DNA of 64,000 bases, from assembly GCA_030280995.1 (NCBI GenBank), contig JASXTE010000008.1, positions 10,781,212 to 10,845,211 on the forward strand, given 5' to 3'. The stretch is from Hemileia vastatrix. Taxonomy: Eukaryota; Basidiomycota; Pucciniomycetes; Pucciniales; Zaghouaniaceae. Both the position numbers and the translations under genes were made by a program. Each line of letters opens with the position of its first letter. The stretch's first letter is position 1. This document shows positions 31,601 through 40,281 of the stretch, one piece after another. The notes under the pieces are model-generated. The model saw only the letters and a list, made by a program, of their open reading frames with translations, did no database searches and was not told the origin of the DNA.

Positions 31601-32331
31601 TTCATCTCTTCCTGAACAATTCCCAAGACATGAGAACCATGAGAAAAAGCCATAGGGAAAGAGGTAATAGAGGCAACAATAGAATCCTTTTGTTCACTAG
31701 TCAACTGATCACCAAAAGAAGCGGTATTTATTTCATGTAATAAATCATCCATTTCAGTTGTTGTTCTACCTTTACACTGGATCAGTGAGTTACAAGATTT
31801 CAACAAATGCGCAGAAGTTCTAGGAGAGGAGATTTTGAATTTCCTTTTCCCATTCATTCCTAAGGTAAAGCAATTATTTGCTGGGTCCAGTTTCACACCA
31901 AACATGGTTAAAATATCATTTCCCATAATAAACCAATTGCTTAAATTATCATTTTTCATGACAACAAACTCACAAACAGCTCTGACAAAACCACCATTAT
32001 ATTTGAAGAATACAGAGTTTTTGTATTTGCCAATAGGAAATAAGGTAGAACCATACCCTCTCCATTTTTCAGAAGTTATAGGTAATAATTTACTCAAATA
32101 TTCCTTATCCACTGAAGCCAAAGCTTTTTCAGATACTACACTTCCTCCAGCACCAGAATCAAGAACTACATCAACATTTTTACCATTAATGATAACAGGT
32201 GCCTTTAAAGGGGATATAGGAATAGTATTGTTAGTAATATCTTTAATTATCTCAGCATTTTCTACTGAAGATAAATTCAATACACAATCTTCAGATATAT
32301 TATTTAAATAATGGACATCATGTTCCAACAT
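28654..32331 (-). CDS. pol: E3 Pol: protease, RT, RNase H, integrase, chromodomain
   Basis: A 1225-residue open frame. Protease VVLDSGAGGS (Asp58). RT with RLCGDYRALN (311-320), GNKGYHQVPV and VYIDDIIVFS (Asp415/416). RNase H with YTDASFIGLG (Asp562), Glu607, Asp632 and Asp677. Integrase zinc finger with His795, His802, Cys832 and Cys835. Catalytic core Asp865, Asp927, Glu963 with exactly 35 residues between the last two. GPF module about 1109-1146. Chromodomain-like tail about 1170-1222 (EIDKILNDRI, EYLLRYKNKSSEHDAW). All catalytic residues are present. The ATG at 32331 is probably not the native start: the frame is open further upstream through a zinc knuckle, and by homology to E2 it was continuous with gag before a one-base deletion. 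Confidence 0.95.
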   Translation of the reverse strand: MLEHDVHYLNNISEDCVLNLSSVENAEIIKDITNNTIPISPLKAPVIINGKNVDVVLDSGAGGSVVSEKALASVDKEYLSKLLPITSEKWRGYGSTLFPIGKYKNSVFFKYNGGFVRAVCEFVVMKNDNLSNWFIMGNDILTMFGVKLDPANNCFTLGMNGKRKFKISSPRTSAHLLKSCNSLIQCKGRTTTEMDDLLHEINTASFGDQLTSEQKDSIVASITSFPMAFSHGSHVLGIVQEEMKITLSCNLSDIPPTLKKKPYPASPSKRKDIEDNIETLLKMNIIEKVDVTPKYCVISPVLISYEKDKARLCGDYRALNTYTVDDIYPLPRINSIHDTLQGAKFISCLDGNKGYHQVPVEKNSQTFLLIATHMGIYKYVRMPFGPKNAPSVFQKVMDNTFHQEIIEGWLMVYIDDIIVFSKTFDEHMIHLNRVFQKMDEINMTLSLKKCKFGFQSLKVLGHVVSGLKICVDHNKVAAIQNVKAPTSVREIQSFLGMCGYYRQYIKNYQVIALPLTKLTRKDVAFPWNNDCQKAFDTLKSCLMTAPILALPDFNKPFVLYTDASFIGLGAALHQKQIINDKSSEVVICYISRTLRNSELKYGATQLECLAVVWALEKLHYYLYDQKFELVTDCSAVKSLLNLKTPNRHMFRWQLAVQEYRGRMTIIHRAGNVHSNVDMLSRLPLPNNDSNPAYVPEDDTVHIHGIFIVYMEEELLQLILDSYDKDSDLNKLVTILNDPKNASIQALIKTLPAKYQNALNKGKFSIEDGYIYYRRKLTNVIVIPPSMKETILKLCHDDILAGHFDLEKTLIKIKNTAWWANMSEDTKLYVESCDSCQKSKRLTGKRARLLQHIEAPSAPWQIINMDFVTGLPVAGKDSFNSCWVINDRFTKMCKFIPTHKDVSTKELAFLWWSYMFNIIGFPKAIISDRDPKFTSEFWTSLMDICGCELKLSTAHHPQTDGLAERMIQTLEYMIRRYCAFGLEYKDNDRFTHDWVTLLPGLEFAYNSTVHSVTEKKPFELWLGYVPKTPAQILNNKLPKLELHPGVKSFMQMQQLCRKHAQSCIDKAFEYEKKRWDKSHKEYTFNKGDEVLISTVHFNLQGNHKLKDPFVGPFVVVRMVGDNAVEVVLYSPYDRKHPVFPISLLKPFFSNSDLFPKRRGRPKKNLQEVTETVEIDKILNDRIITSERGTEYLLRYKNKSSEHDAWIPGKEISNLPTLLKKYKKKKS

Positions 32332-34145
32332 TAAAACATCTTTAACAGATTCATTGTCATAGGAGATATTACTTTCACAGTCACTGGAAGAATTATTGAC
32401 ATCAAGTTCAACTTCATCAGTGTCTTCATTTTGTTCAACAAGATGAATTTTCTTGTCACAAACATGACCCTTCTGCCACGGTTTGTTACATTTATAACAA
32501 GTATTTGTTGCATATTTTTAGGTGCAACTGGGGCAGAGGGTTTACCAGATTTTTCTGGGAGCTTTATAGAAGGTTTATTCTGATCATTATAAGATTTACT
32601 AAGGTAATTCTTTGGTTCATATCTATGTTTGAGCAGTACTTCATTACAGTTATTAATGAAAGAAGAATTTTCCCTTACATGCTCAGTTCTAGCCACATTA
32701 AAATCCCTAAGAGAATTTGGTAATTTATACAAGATTTTATCTCTCCAAATTTCATAATCCATCTTTGGATCAATTGCTCTAAGGATTTTAGTTATTTTCA
32801 TCAGAAAAACAATGGGCTTTTCAACAGAGGAGGATACATATCTAGTATTCTCATACAGTCTCTGCTGAGCTAACCTGAATTTTGAACCACCAAACTGATT
32901 CTCAATCAAGGATTTCCAATCATTCCATGTATAATGATTGTTATCTAAAAAAACAGATTCATACCACATCAAGGCTACATTGGAAAATAAAGAAATTAGC
33001 TTAGAAACAATTTCCTCATCAGGTAGTTTATAAGATATCTTTAAATCATCAATTCTTTGGATAAAGTGTTGCCAATCAGAGGAAGAATCACCATCAAAGG
33101 TAGGATGTTGGTCTAACATAGGCCAATTTTTCTGACTACTGGGATGTTCCACTTTTTGGTTTGAATTATTCATTATTAATAATTCCTGAAGTTTAGCCAG
33201 GTGTTCATAAATTTCATTATTTACAGAAACAGCTGGTGCATGACTTTCACAAGATTTTTTGCTAGTAGCAAAAGATTTTACAGACTCATTGTCAGTTTGT
33301 TTAATGGTTGAACTATGAGGAAGAAAGGATGAACTTTGCTCAGGTTTTTTCCCTTTATTTTTATGCAGCTTATTGACAGAAATCTCATTTAATTCATTAT
33401 TGATGGTTAAGGTTGAGAACTTTTCCTGCAGGTCAGACACATAGTTTCTTATTCTTGGAATTTCAGACATCTGGTCATTTACTTTTGCAAGAGATAGAAC
33501 ATTTCTGTCCTCAGAAACTGAGTTTTTGGTACTTAGTGCATGGAAATCATTTTTTAGCTTCTTAAACTCATTTTTCAGAGATTTTATTTCATTCTTGAAT
33601 GAATAATTTTCCTCAATAAGGGGTTTCAATTCACTCAAGGTCTTATGTAGACTGATATTTCTATCTGAGATAGCTCTATGGTCACTTCTTATTTGTTTTT
33701 GTTGACTAAGAACAATATTCAAGGTTTCTTTGATTTTTAAATAAGCTGTATCTTGTACAGAAGAACTCACTTTACATTGCAAGTGTAAATTATTTAATCT
33801 ATCATTTCCATGGATTAACACATCTCTCACATGTTTGTCTTTCACAACATTAAAATCAAGGGTATCTTTCAATATTTCCTCAGAAGTTTTTTCAATTAAG
33901 GTATAGATTTCAGGGGGAACAGAATCATTTTTAATTGCCAGAGAAGGATTAATTAAAGATGTAGAAGTTAAATGTAAAGGTTCATCAAATGATAATTTGC
34001 TAATTACATCAATAGGGCTACTAGTTACAGGAAGCTGTCTTTTAACAGGTTTAACTGTTCTTTCACCATGTTCAATAATATTACCTGCAGAAGAAGATTT
34101 ATTAGAAAACATACCCAAGTGACTATCAACCAAATTACTTACCAT
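32331..34145 (-). CDS. gag: E3 Gag
   Basis: Starts at the ATG overlapping the ORF0 stop (ATGGTAAG) and is open to 32331. The first 230 residues are rich in Lys/Asn/Leu and coiled-coil-like. The capsid-like part has WPMLDQHPTFDGDSSSDWQ, VSKLISLFSNVALMWYES and FGGSKFRLAQQRLYE. Near 32515 a one-base deletion relative to E2 throws the frame, so the knuckle (CYKCNKPWQKGHVC) lies in the pol frame and the last 55 residues here are out-of-frame. The gag frame also stays open upstream to 34820, but that upstream part overlaps ORF0, which homology shows to be the coding frame there. Confidence 0.85.
   Translation of the reverse strand: MVSNLVDSHLGMFSNKSSSAGNIIEHGERTVKPVKRQLPVTSSPIDVISKLSFDEPLHLTSTSLINPSLAIKNDSVPPEIYTLIEKTSEEILKDTLDFNVVKDKHVRDVLIHGNDRLNNLHLQCKVSSSVQDTAYLKIKETLNIVLSQQKQIRSDHRAISDRNISLHKTLSELKPLIEENYSFKNEIKSLKNEFKKLKNDFHALSTKNSVSEDRNVLSLAKVNDQMSEIPRIRNYVSDLQEKFSTLTINNELNEISVNKLHKNKGKKPEQSSSFLPHSSTIKQTDNESVKSFATSKKSCESHAPAVSVNNEIYEHLAKLQELLIMNNSNQKVEHPSSQKNWPMLDQHPTFDGDSSSDWQHFIQRIDDLKISYKLPDEEIVSKLISLFSNVALMWYESVFLDNNHYTWNDWKSLIENQFGGSKFRLAQQRLYENTRYVSSSVEKPIVFLMKITKILRAIDPKMDYEIWRDKILYKLPNSLRDFNVARTEHVRENSSFINNCNEVLLKHRYEPKNYLSKSYNDQNKPSIKLPEKSGKPSAPVAPKNMQQILVINVTNRGRRVMFVTRKFILLNKMKTLMKLNLMSIILPVTVKVISPMTMNLLKMF
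32460..32520 (-). other. E3 gag-pol junction with one-base deletion and displaced zinc knuckle
   Basis: Minus strand: CCTAAAAATATGCAACA in E3 against CCTAAAAATTATGCAACA in E2. The loss of one T shifts gag out of the frame that encodes the knuckle and protease. The out-of-frame gag then ends in TAATG, where its stop overlaps the first pol ATG. No canonical slippery heptamer is in register, so deletion is the simplest reading. Confidence 0.7.
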
Positions 34146-34820
34146 GGCAGAGGAGGAAACTTCCCCTGGGACTGGGTTTGGGATTGTGCTTGGGCCTTCT
34201 TTCTCCTGCCTTGTTGGTAGGGATGAGGAGGTGGATGGAAATTGGGTGTTCTGGATGGGCCAGGCTGATGATGAGGAGGGTGTTGCACATTCTGTTGGTA
34301 GTGACTCATTAGATAATCCCATTTCCATTGCTCTACTTCCATAGTATTTGGATTTTGGATGGTTGAGCTGGGTGGCTGTGAAGGTTGAGCCTGAGACTGA
34401 GGCTGATTGGGAGGCAACTGAGGAGGGGCCTGGGCCTGAATCTGGTTCCTGAGTTCTTGAACCTGATCCCACAAGGTGTCTACCTTTGCTTTGTACGTCA
34501 TATTTTCTGTCTTCAACTCTTTTATATGACTGGATAGGTTGCTGATTTTTTGTGGCAGAGGAAGCTTTTTTATTTTGAAGCCTTTTGGAAGACCTTCTTG
34601 AGGCACTAGAGGCTTTACTTCCTTCTGTGGTACTGGGGGAAGGGGGTTTGGTTTGTTTGAATTTCCTGTCATTTCCACATCCTGCAGTATGTGAATTCTT
34701 TGTGTTAGCATAAGATTTTTTATGACCAACTTTAGAAGAACTTACAGTGTCAGCATCATAGTCAATTTCTATTTCATCCACTTGCATGTTATCCATTTTT
34801 TCTGCCAAATTGTTGGACAT
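34139..34820 (-). CDS. E3 ORF0: spliced coiled-coil protein upstream of gag
   Basis: Predicted as two exons, 34820-34746 and 34681-34139, with a 64-base intron, giving about 205 residues. Exon 1 encodes an acidic peptide (VDEIEIDYDADT). Exon 2 starts DVEMTGN and holds a coiled coil (KIKKLPLPQKISNLSSHIK, VDTLWDQVQELRNQI), a Pro/Gln-rich stretch, the motif QWKWDYLM and a Gln-rich end GKFPPLPW before TAA. E2 and E4 carry homologues in the same place (KIKKMPLNQ; KWKWDWY and RPW), so the frame is real. I recognise no known function; the coiled coil suggests self-assembly or a Gag partner. Its stop overlaps the gag ATG. Confidence 0.7.
34682..34745 (-). other. Predicted 64-bp spliceosomal intron in E3 ORF0
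   Basis: Donor ACT/GTAAGTTC, branch-like ATGCTAACAC, acceptor ACTGCAG/GATG, all on the minus strand. Removal joins the acidic exon to the coiled-coil frame in phase 0. The size matches the 66-bp intron of the transposase at 37361. The aligned E2 segment has a degenerate donor and CAATCAG/GATG acceptor. Confidence 0.7.
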
Positions 34821-35485
34821 ACTAGTGGGAAGATTTTAATTTACTTCTTATTTATTAAAAAAAATAATAAAAGTTAGTCAATAATTGCTCCAAATAATAA
34901 TAAAAATTTTATTAATTAAATTATAGAAAAAAAATTTTCAATATAAAGTAATGATTATAAAAAATTAATTTAAAAAAAAATGGATTGCAAGGTTAAATTG
35001 GGAATAACAATCAAGTTAATTAAACCAATTAATTACCAATATTAAATATGGCAATATATTTGGGACTAAGCACAATGTACTTTTAAGTCAATCAAAATTA
35101 ACAATAATTAATAATAAAAAAATTAAATTAATAATTCAATTTTTATTAATAAAAAATGTTAATTCTTCTAGGACTAAGAGGATTTAACACTCTATAATGG
35201 TCAACTAGAAAAAAAATATTTAATAATTGAACACTTACACTCAGTGAATCAGCAATTAAGCCACAATCACTGTTATTGCAGTAAAAATATAGTTATATGA
35301 GTGAGAGGTGCAAAGGTGAACTTACTATAGTGATCGAAAAATCACTTCAAAATAATATAAAAATTAATATAATATAAACCTAAGAAATCGAACACAAGTT
35401 CAAAACACAGTTGCGGAAAAAGTTTTGTTTTTGCTAGGTGGTCCGTGCGTTTTGTCGTTCGTCGCCAGGCTCGATCGTTGTCGTT
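34821..35485 (-). other. E3 untranslated leader
   Basis: AT-rich leader between PBS and ORF0 without supported ORF. It contains two loose copies of the GGACTAAG...GTCAACT motif that is amplified in the E2 leader. Confidence 0.6.
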
Positions 35486-35502
35486 GTTTGGAAAGGTCCC
35501 CA
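35486..35502 (-). other. E3 primer-binding site
   Basis: Minus-strand TGGGGACCTTTCCAAAC, two bases inside the LTR. The first 13 bases are identical in E4. The priming tRNA is not assigned. Confidence 0.8.
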
Positions 35503-35504
35503 GT

Positions 35505-36639
35505 TGTCGGTCAGTTGTCTAGAAGAAGGCAAGGAAAAGAGGAGAAAAGGAGGAGAGAAGGAGGAGGACAAGGGAAAAATAAAAGAAATAAATTATAATA
35601 AAATATTTAATTTATTTAAAAGGAAAACAACGGTGAGCAACTTTGAGAGATGACAAAAACTTAGGATTTATTAATAATAATACTATTTAATGTAAGGGTT
35701 CTGCACGGAAAACACTTTTAATTACTATCAGACTTAAAGCAAACTTTAAATTGTTATATAGAATTTTAATTAGAATTGTATTACTAATAAAAAAATATAA
35801 ACGTAGTAAAATAGTATTTAATTTGTGGAGTGTATAATAAGTGATGATGCTACAGGGGATTATCCAAGGCCCTTTTATAGGCAATGGGTCCTCTGAAGCG
35901 CCACTATGTTTGTAAATACAATAGTTAGAATAGAATAAAACAAATATATCAAAGAGTAAATGAAACATAAGAATGTAGAGAAAAACATGAAACAAATAAT
36001 TAAAACCCCAATTAAGAATCCAATTTTCCCGCCATTAATTCCCAAATCAGTAAGTAAAAATAGTGAATAACTAAACAAGATTGGAACATAGGAACTATGA
36101 GAAAAATAATTCCAAACAGATGGTACAGTCTGATTTAAGGATATTTTAAGTGAAACAAAAAATACTTTGACGCAACAAAACATGTAATTAATCTCAATTT
36201 AGTATAAATTACTTAATTGGTTTTTCCTGACATAACTAAGGGTCAAAAGAAGCTTCATTAATTATTTTTTAGTATTATATGAAAGGTGTTATTCAATATA
36301 TAAATTTAAATAATTAATTTACATATATTATAAGTCAATTTTACGCTTATAATTATAATATGTTTTTTCAATTAATAAAATATAAATTTATAATTATTAA
36401 GTAACATAAAAATGCGCCATTATTTGTAGAATATATTATATTATGTTCAATTTAAATGTATATAAAAATTTATATAACCAATAAAATTAATATAACACTT
36501 GTAAATAATAAAATACTTATATAATTTTATTATGCAATAAAATAATAATTTATATTCATTAAATACAATTCTTACCCACTCTTTCAGGTTTTATAAGTTA
36601 CATATCATTTACTAGACTCCTGGAATAGCCTGGCTGACA
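35505..36639 (-). repeat. E3 5' LTR (1135 bp)
   Basis: Ends as in the 3' LTR. Promoter-like TATAAAAG on the minus strand at 35872-35879. The preceding GC-richer block (GGCGCTTCAGAGGACCC on the minus strand) is conserved in all family members and may be promoter sequence. Confidence 0.95.
35872..35879 (-). promoter_or_regulatory. E3 LTR TATA box
   Basis: TATAAAAG followed by GGCCTTGGAT, conserved at 11663-11670 and 27850-27857. Position inside the 5' LTR fits the U3 promoter of an LTR retrotransposon. Confidence 0.6.
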
Positions 36640-36644
36640 AGCTC

Positions 36645-37049
36645 TGTTGTTTTTCCAAACATTAGAATTCACATGAATAAAATTTTCTTGTCAACTCTGA
36701 TGTATGACCATGAATAGGTATTGTGTGTAAAATTGAAGATCCAATAATTAAATTAAGGTCCAATATAATTGAATGAGATGCAGTAAAAAATAATAATAAA
36801 AGTCTAGAATAGAACCAAAAAAATCAAAAAAAGAAAAATATAATATTAAAATAGAAAACTGTAATGAGAATCAGTTAAAATAACAAAAATTTAGATAAAC
36901 TATATATTTTTTCAGCTTGTGACACAAAAATAATGAAAAAAATTTACCTTATTTTGAAAATTACTAAAAAAAAAATCAATTTTTCAGGCATGAGACTATT
37001 TTAATGTAGTTTAAATAAAAAAGACAATTCAATTTAATAAAAATTACAC
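36645..37049. other. Unannotated AT-rich spacer
   Basis: Lies between E3 and Harbinger element A. Together with 27438-27478 it is the DNA that E3 split. No gene or repeat recognised. Confidence 0.5.
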
Positions 37050-37052
37050 ATT

Positions 37053-37140
37053 AGGGGGTGTCAGTTCTGGCAAATCCGCACTTACAAATCCGCACTTAAA
37101 TTTGACCAAATCCGCACTTAAATAAGTGCGGATTTCCAAA
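37053..37140 (+). repeat. Left terminal inverted repeat with iterated 13-mer
   Basis: After AGGGGGTGTCAG the motif AAATCCGCACTTA occurs three times directly and once inverted (TAAGTGCGGATTT). The right end (40120-40278) has the same motif, a variant AAATCAGCACTT, and a second internal GGGTGTCAGTTATGAC. Such iterated motifs are likely transposase-binding sites. Confidence 0.85.
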
Positions 37141-37360
37141 ACACACTAGCCCCAATACTGGTGGATTTCAAAATGAAATAAGTCACTTATTTCACTCAAA
37201 TCCGCACTTTCTCAACCAAAAGTGCTGATTTCACCATCAAGTCCCATTTCACTGATTTGTCAGCATCATCCCATTCATACGCAGCACTCCGCAGCATAAC
37301 ACTTCATAACTCAAAACATTGTACATCACTTAAATCTTCATATCATATCATATAAGAGTC

Positions 37361-38620
37361 ATGCCTTCCTCACTTTCAAATCGTGATAAATTACATAAAG
37401 CAAAGATTTTCATGGCGCTTGAACTGCTCTTGGACTCTGATTCCGATTCTGATCTAGAAGAAGATTTTGTCGTTTTATCAAAAATGGCCAGGAAACGTTA
37501 CCTTCTTCCCAGAAAGCCTCAAGTACTTCATACCCCCAAGTACACCATCCAAACACTTCTTAACCTATCTACACCCAGTTTTAGACAGCTGTTCAGGACT
37601 TCTCAGGAATGTTTCCTTAAATTGCTTGAGCTTATTCAGGATCATCCCATATTTCACAATAATTCTCAAAAAGAACAACAACATTCTTCAATTCAATTGG
37701 CCATCACACTATGTCGTTTGGGTTCAAATGGTAATGGAGCCGCTTTGAAACGTTTAGAAAATGTCTTTGATTTAGGGTATGGTTCAGTTAACACTTATAC
37801 CAAACGATGTATCACTGCCATCAACTCCTTGGAATCTCAACTTCTCACCTGGCCAACAAAAGAAGAGCGACTTGAATCATCTCAGGTTATGCAAGCAGAG
37901 GGCTTTCCAGGATGTATTGGTTTTGTTGATGGTACTACTATTCCTTTGAGCCAGAAACCTGGTCAAGGTGGAAACAATTACTTTGACCGTAAAAAGAGGT
38001 AGATTATTTTTAACTCCTTTCATCCTCCTTGAAACTAACACAAACAAATATATCTTCTTTATAGATATTCAATTAACGTTCTGCTTATATGTGACGTAAA
38101 CAAAAAATTTATATCATTCTTCGCTGGCTATCCTGGCTCATGTCATGACTCCTACGTCATCCAAAGAATGCATATTTCAAATGAACCTGAAAAATTCTTT
38201 GATGAAAATCAGTATCTTCTTGCAGATTCTGCTTATGTGAATGGAAAGTATGTACTTCCTGCTTTTCGGGGAGCAGCTTCAGAAGACAGTCAAAATGCCA
38301 AATTCAACAATCATTTGGCAAAGTCAAGAGTCCGTATTGAACATTCTATTGGAATCTTGAAAGGCCGTTTTTCTAGTTTAAGGGAATTAAGAAGTCCTCT
38401 TAGAAATAAATCTGAAATGGAGGCGGTGATCAACCGGATTCTGTGTTGCACTATACTTCATAACCTACTTGCTGACCTCAAAGATCAATGGTTAGAGCTG
38501 TATGAAGATGAACAAGTTGATTCACCTCCGACTATATCCAACACTTCTATTTCTCAATCAACTAGTATAAGGGCGAAAATCCTTCCAATAACACTCCAAC
38601 ATTTTTCAACGCAATTTTAA
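37361..38620 (+). CDS. Harbinger/IS5-type DDE transposase, two exons
   Basis: Exon 1 is 37361-37998 and exon 2 38065-38620, separated by a 66-base intron (AG/GTAGAT ... TTATAG/A); spliced length 397 residues. The N-terminus is acidic (LLLDSDSDSDLEEDF). The catalytic triad of the DDE_Tnp_4 fold is complete: Asp in GFVDGTTIPLS (end of exon 1), Asp in LLADSAYVNGKYVLPA and Glu in SRVRIEHSIGILKGRFSSL (exon 2). Three decayed relatives occur in this window (8902, 10508-12540, 54036-54762). The start at 37361 gives MPSSLSNRDK, a sequence conserved in the copy at 54762. No stop or frameshift. The enzyme would cut and paste the element. Confidence 0.93.
37999..38064 (+). other. 66-bp intron of the transposase
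   Basis: GTAGAT at the 5' side, TTTATAG at the 3' side, with CTAAC near the middle-3' part as a possible branch site. Removal restores one continuous frame, and the decayed copy at 12258-12330 has an intron at the same site. Confidence 0.85.
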
Positions 38621-38994
38621 TTTTTTTCTCTTTCTCTTCAAATTATCAATTTGCATGTATTATTCACTGAGAATGGTAAATTTTTTTGCATATTTTTTTG
38701 GTTTTTGAATTTGCTGTTAAAGTCTTATTTTTTTTTCTCTCTGTGTTTTCTTTCATCAACTCAACATGAAATCGCATATTTTCAGCAAACGCATATTTTT
38801 TCAGTCTCTCAAAGGTTGGGAAAGAGTTGAAAGGGAAGATTAAGGGTTCCGAGGCATTTTAAATGAAGAAAAGGGTCTGGGAGAGGTTGAGAGGGGTGAA
38901 ATGGGGATCAAAAGAGGATGGCATACAATGGGGCTGGGAGGATAGCGAAAGGCATGGGGAGGGAAGACAAGCATGTGTTGATAGAATTGAAAGG
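38621..38994. other. Non-coding, purine-rich segment of element A
   Basis: Begins with CAACTCAACATGAAATCGCA and ATATTTTCAGC, which is also found near the start of the Tet-type region at 51890 and at about 8640 (reverse). From 38820 it becomes strongly G/A-rich. No coding frame supported. Confidence 0.6.
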
Positions 38995-39999
38995 GATGGA
39001 GATTGGTGCAAACAGAGTGTGAAAATAGGAGGATGAACTCTGTTCTTCGGGCGAAGAACAGAGTTCACTTCCATAAAATATTAGCTGAAACATAGTTTTC
39101 AATTCTGTAAAAACAGTTGTAAGTAATAGAAAAAGTCACTGATTTTTTTTATATGTAATCCTTGCTTTACGAGGAGACTTTTGTGACGAAGCAGATTTTT
39201 GAGTTACCCTTTGAGATTTGGAATGTCTGGGAGGCATTATGAAACTGGCACATAACAAGAAAAAAGATTAAAAAGTAGAAGAAATAAGTAAAAAAGAATG
39301 TAAACATGCCTGGTCAAAATATTGAAAATGTTGGAGATTGGTGCAAACAGAATGTGAAAATAGGAGGATGAACTCTGTTCTTCGGGCGAAGAACAGAGTT
39401 CACTTCCATAAAATATTAGCTGAAACATAGTTTTCAATTCTGTAAAAACAGTTGTAAGTAATAGAAAAAGTCACTGATTTTTTTTATATGTAATCCTTGC
39501 TTTACGAGGAGACTTTTGTGACGAAGCAGATTTTTGAGTTACCTTTTGAGATTTGGAATGTCTGGGAGGCATTATGAAACTGGCACATAACAAGAAAAAA
39601 GATTAAAAAGTAGAAGAAATAAGTAAAAAAGAATGTAAACATGCCTGGTCAAAATATTGAAAATGTTGGAGATTGGTGCAAACAGAATGTGAAAATAGGA
39701 GGATGAACTCTGTTCTTTGGGCGAAGAACAGAGTTCACTTCCATAAAATATTAGCTGAAACATAGTTTCCAATTCTGTAAAAACAGTTGTAAGTAATAGA
39801 AAAAGTCACTGATTTTTTTTATATGTAATCCTTGCTTTACGAGGAGACTTTTGTGATGAAGCAGATTTTTGAGTTACCTTTTGAGATTTGGAATGTCTGG
39901 GAGGCATTATGAAACTGGCACATAACAAGAAAAAAGATTAAAAAGTAGAAGAAATAAGTAAAAAAGAATGTAAACATGCCTGGTCAAAATATTGAAAAT
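38995..39999. repeat. 335-bp tandem repeat, three copies, each with a long palindrome
   Basis: Units start near 38995, 39330 and 39665 and are nearly identical. Each contains GAACTCTGTTCTTCG then GG then CGAAGAACAGAGTTC, a 15-bp perfect hairpin (one mismatch in copy 3). The open frames through the array are not multiples of the unit and are not conserved as protein. Near-identity implies recent amplification. Confidence 0.95.
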
Positions 40000-40119
40000 G
40001 TCAGGAAGGGGTGTGTGCCGAGGATTGATGGGTAGGTAGCGAGGAAGGTCAGTGTGTCACATGTGACAGGGATGGGGTAAGAAAGGAAGGGATGTTTTGT
40101 GGCCAAAATGTGGTTGTGA

Positions 40120-40278
40120 AAAAAAACGGGAAAAAAGTGCTGATTTGAGGTCATAACTGACACCCTTTTTTGAAATAAGTGACTTTTTTGCAAAATTTAA
40201 GTGCTGATTTGTAAGTGCTGATTTGGTTTGAAATCCGCACTTAATTTAAGTGCGGATTTGCCAGAACTGACACCCCCT
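40120..40278 (-). repeat. Right terminal inverted repeat of element A
   Basis: Ends CCAGAACTGACACCCCCT, with inner AAATCCGCACTTA repeats in both orientations and a second GTCATAACTGACACCC 110 bp inside, i.e. a duplicated terminus. Confidence 0.85.
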
Positions 40279-40281
40279 ATT

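Larger units (their letters stand above)
27484..36639 (-). mobile_element. Full-length chromovirus E3, nearly intact (9156 bp)
   Basis: LTRs at 27484-28620 and 35505-36639, PBS, leader, ORF0, gag, pol with chromodomain, and a purine-rich tract before the 3' LTR. A perfect 5-bp duplication AGCTC flanks it (27479-27483, 36640-36644). The LTRs differ at only about 15-18 positions by eye, so this is the youngest long element in the window. The only clear lesion I see is a one-base deletion near 32515. Confidence 0.96.
37053..40278 (+). mobile_element. Harbinger-type DNA transposon A, intact transposase (3226 bp)
   Basis: Inverted ends AGGGGGTGTCAGTTCTGGC and its complement, with subterminal copies of AAATCCGCACTTA. 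Flanked by the 3-bp duplication ATT (37050-37052, 40279-40281). It carries one intact two-exon transposase and a 335-bp tandem array. I see no second, Myb-like protein such as many PIF/Harbinger elements have. With an intact enzyme and good ends it may still be mobile. Confidence 0.93.

Noticed and set aside
32331..32335. TAATG stop-restart as a designed gag-pol coupling in E3
   Set aside because: The knuckle and protease-proximal sequence lie upstream of this ATG in the pol frame, and E2 shows a one-base difference that restores continuity, so the overlap is likely accidental.
34146..34820. N-terminal extension of E3 gag in its own frame (starting MSNNLAEK)
   Set aside because: Beyond the first 25 codons, E2 and E4 conserve the overlapping ORF0 frame instead. 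The extension is a shadow frame, except for its first 25 codons, which I use as ORF0 exon 1.
37467..37748. 93-residue frame overlapping the transposase
   Set aside because: Alternative frame of exon 1; also present as an antisense-free shadow in the dead copy at 54371-54652, which follows from DNA similarity.
38995..39999. CRISPR-like direct repeats
   Set aside because: Repeats are 335 bp, contiguous and without spacers; the setting is a eukaryotic DNA transposon.
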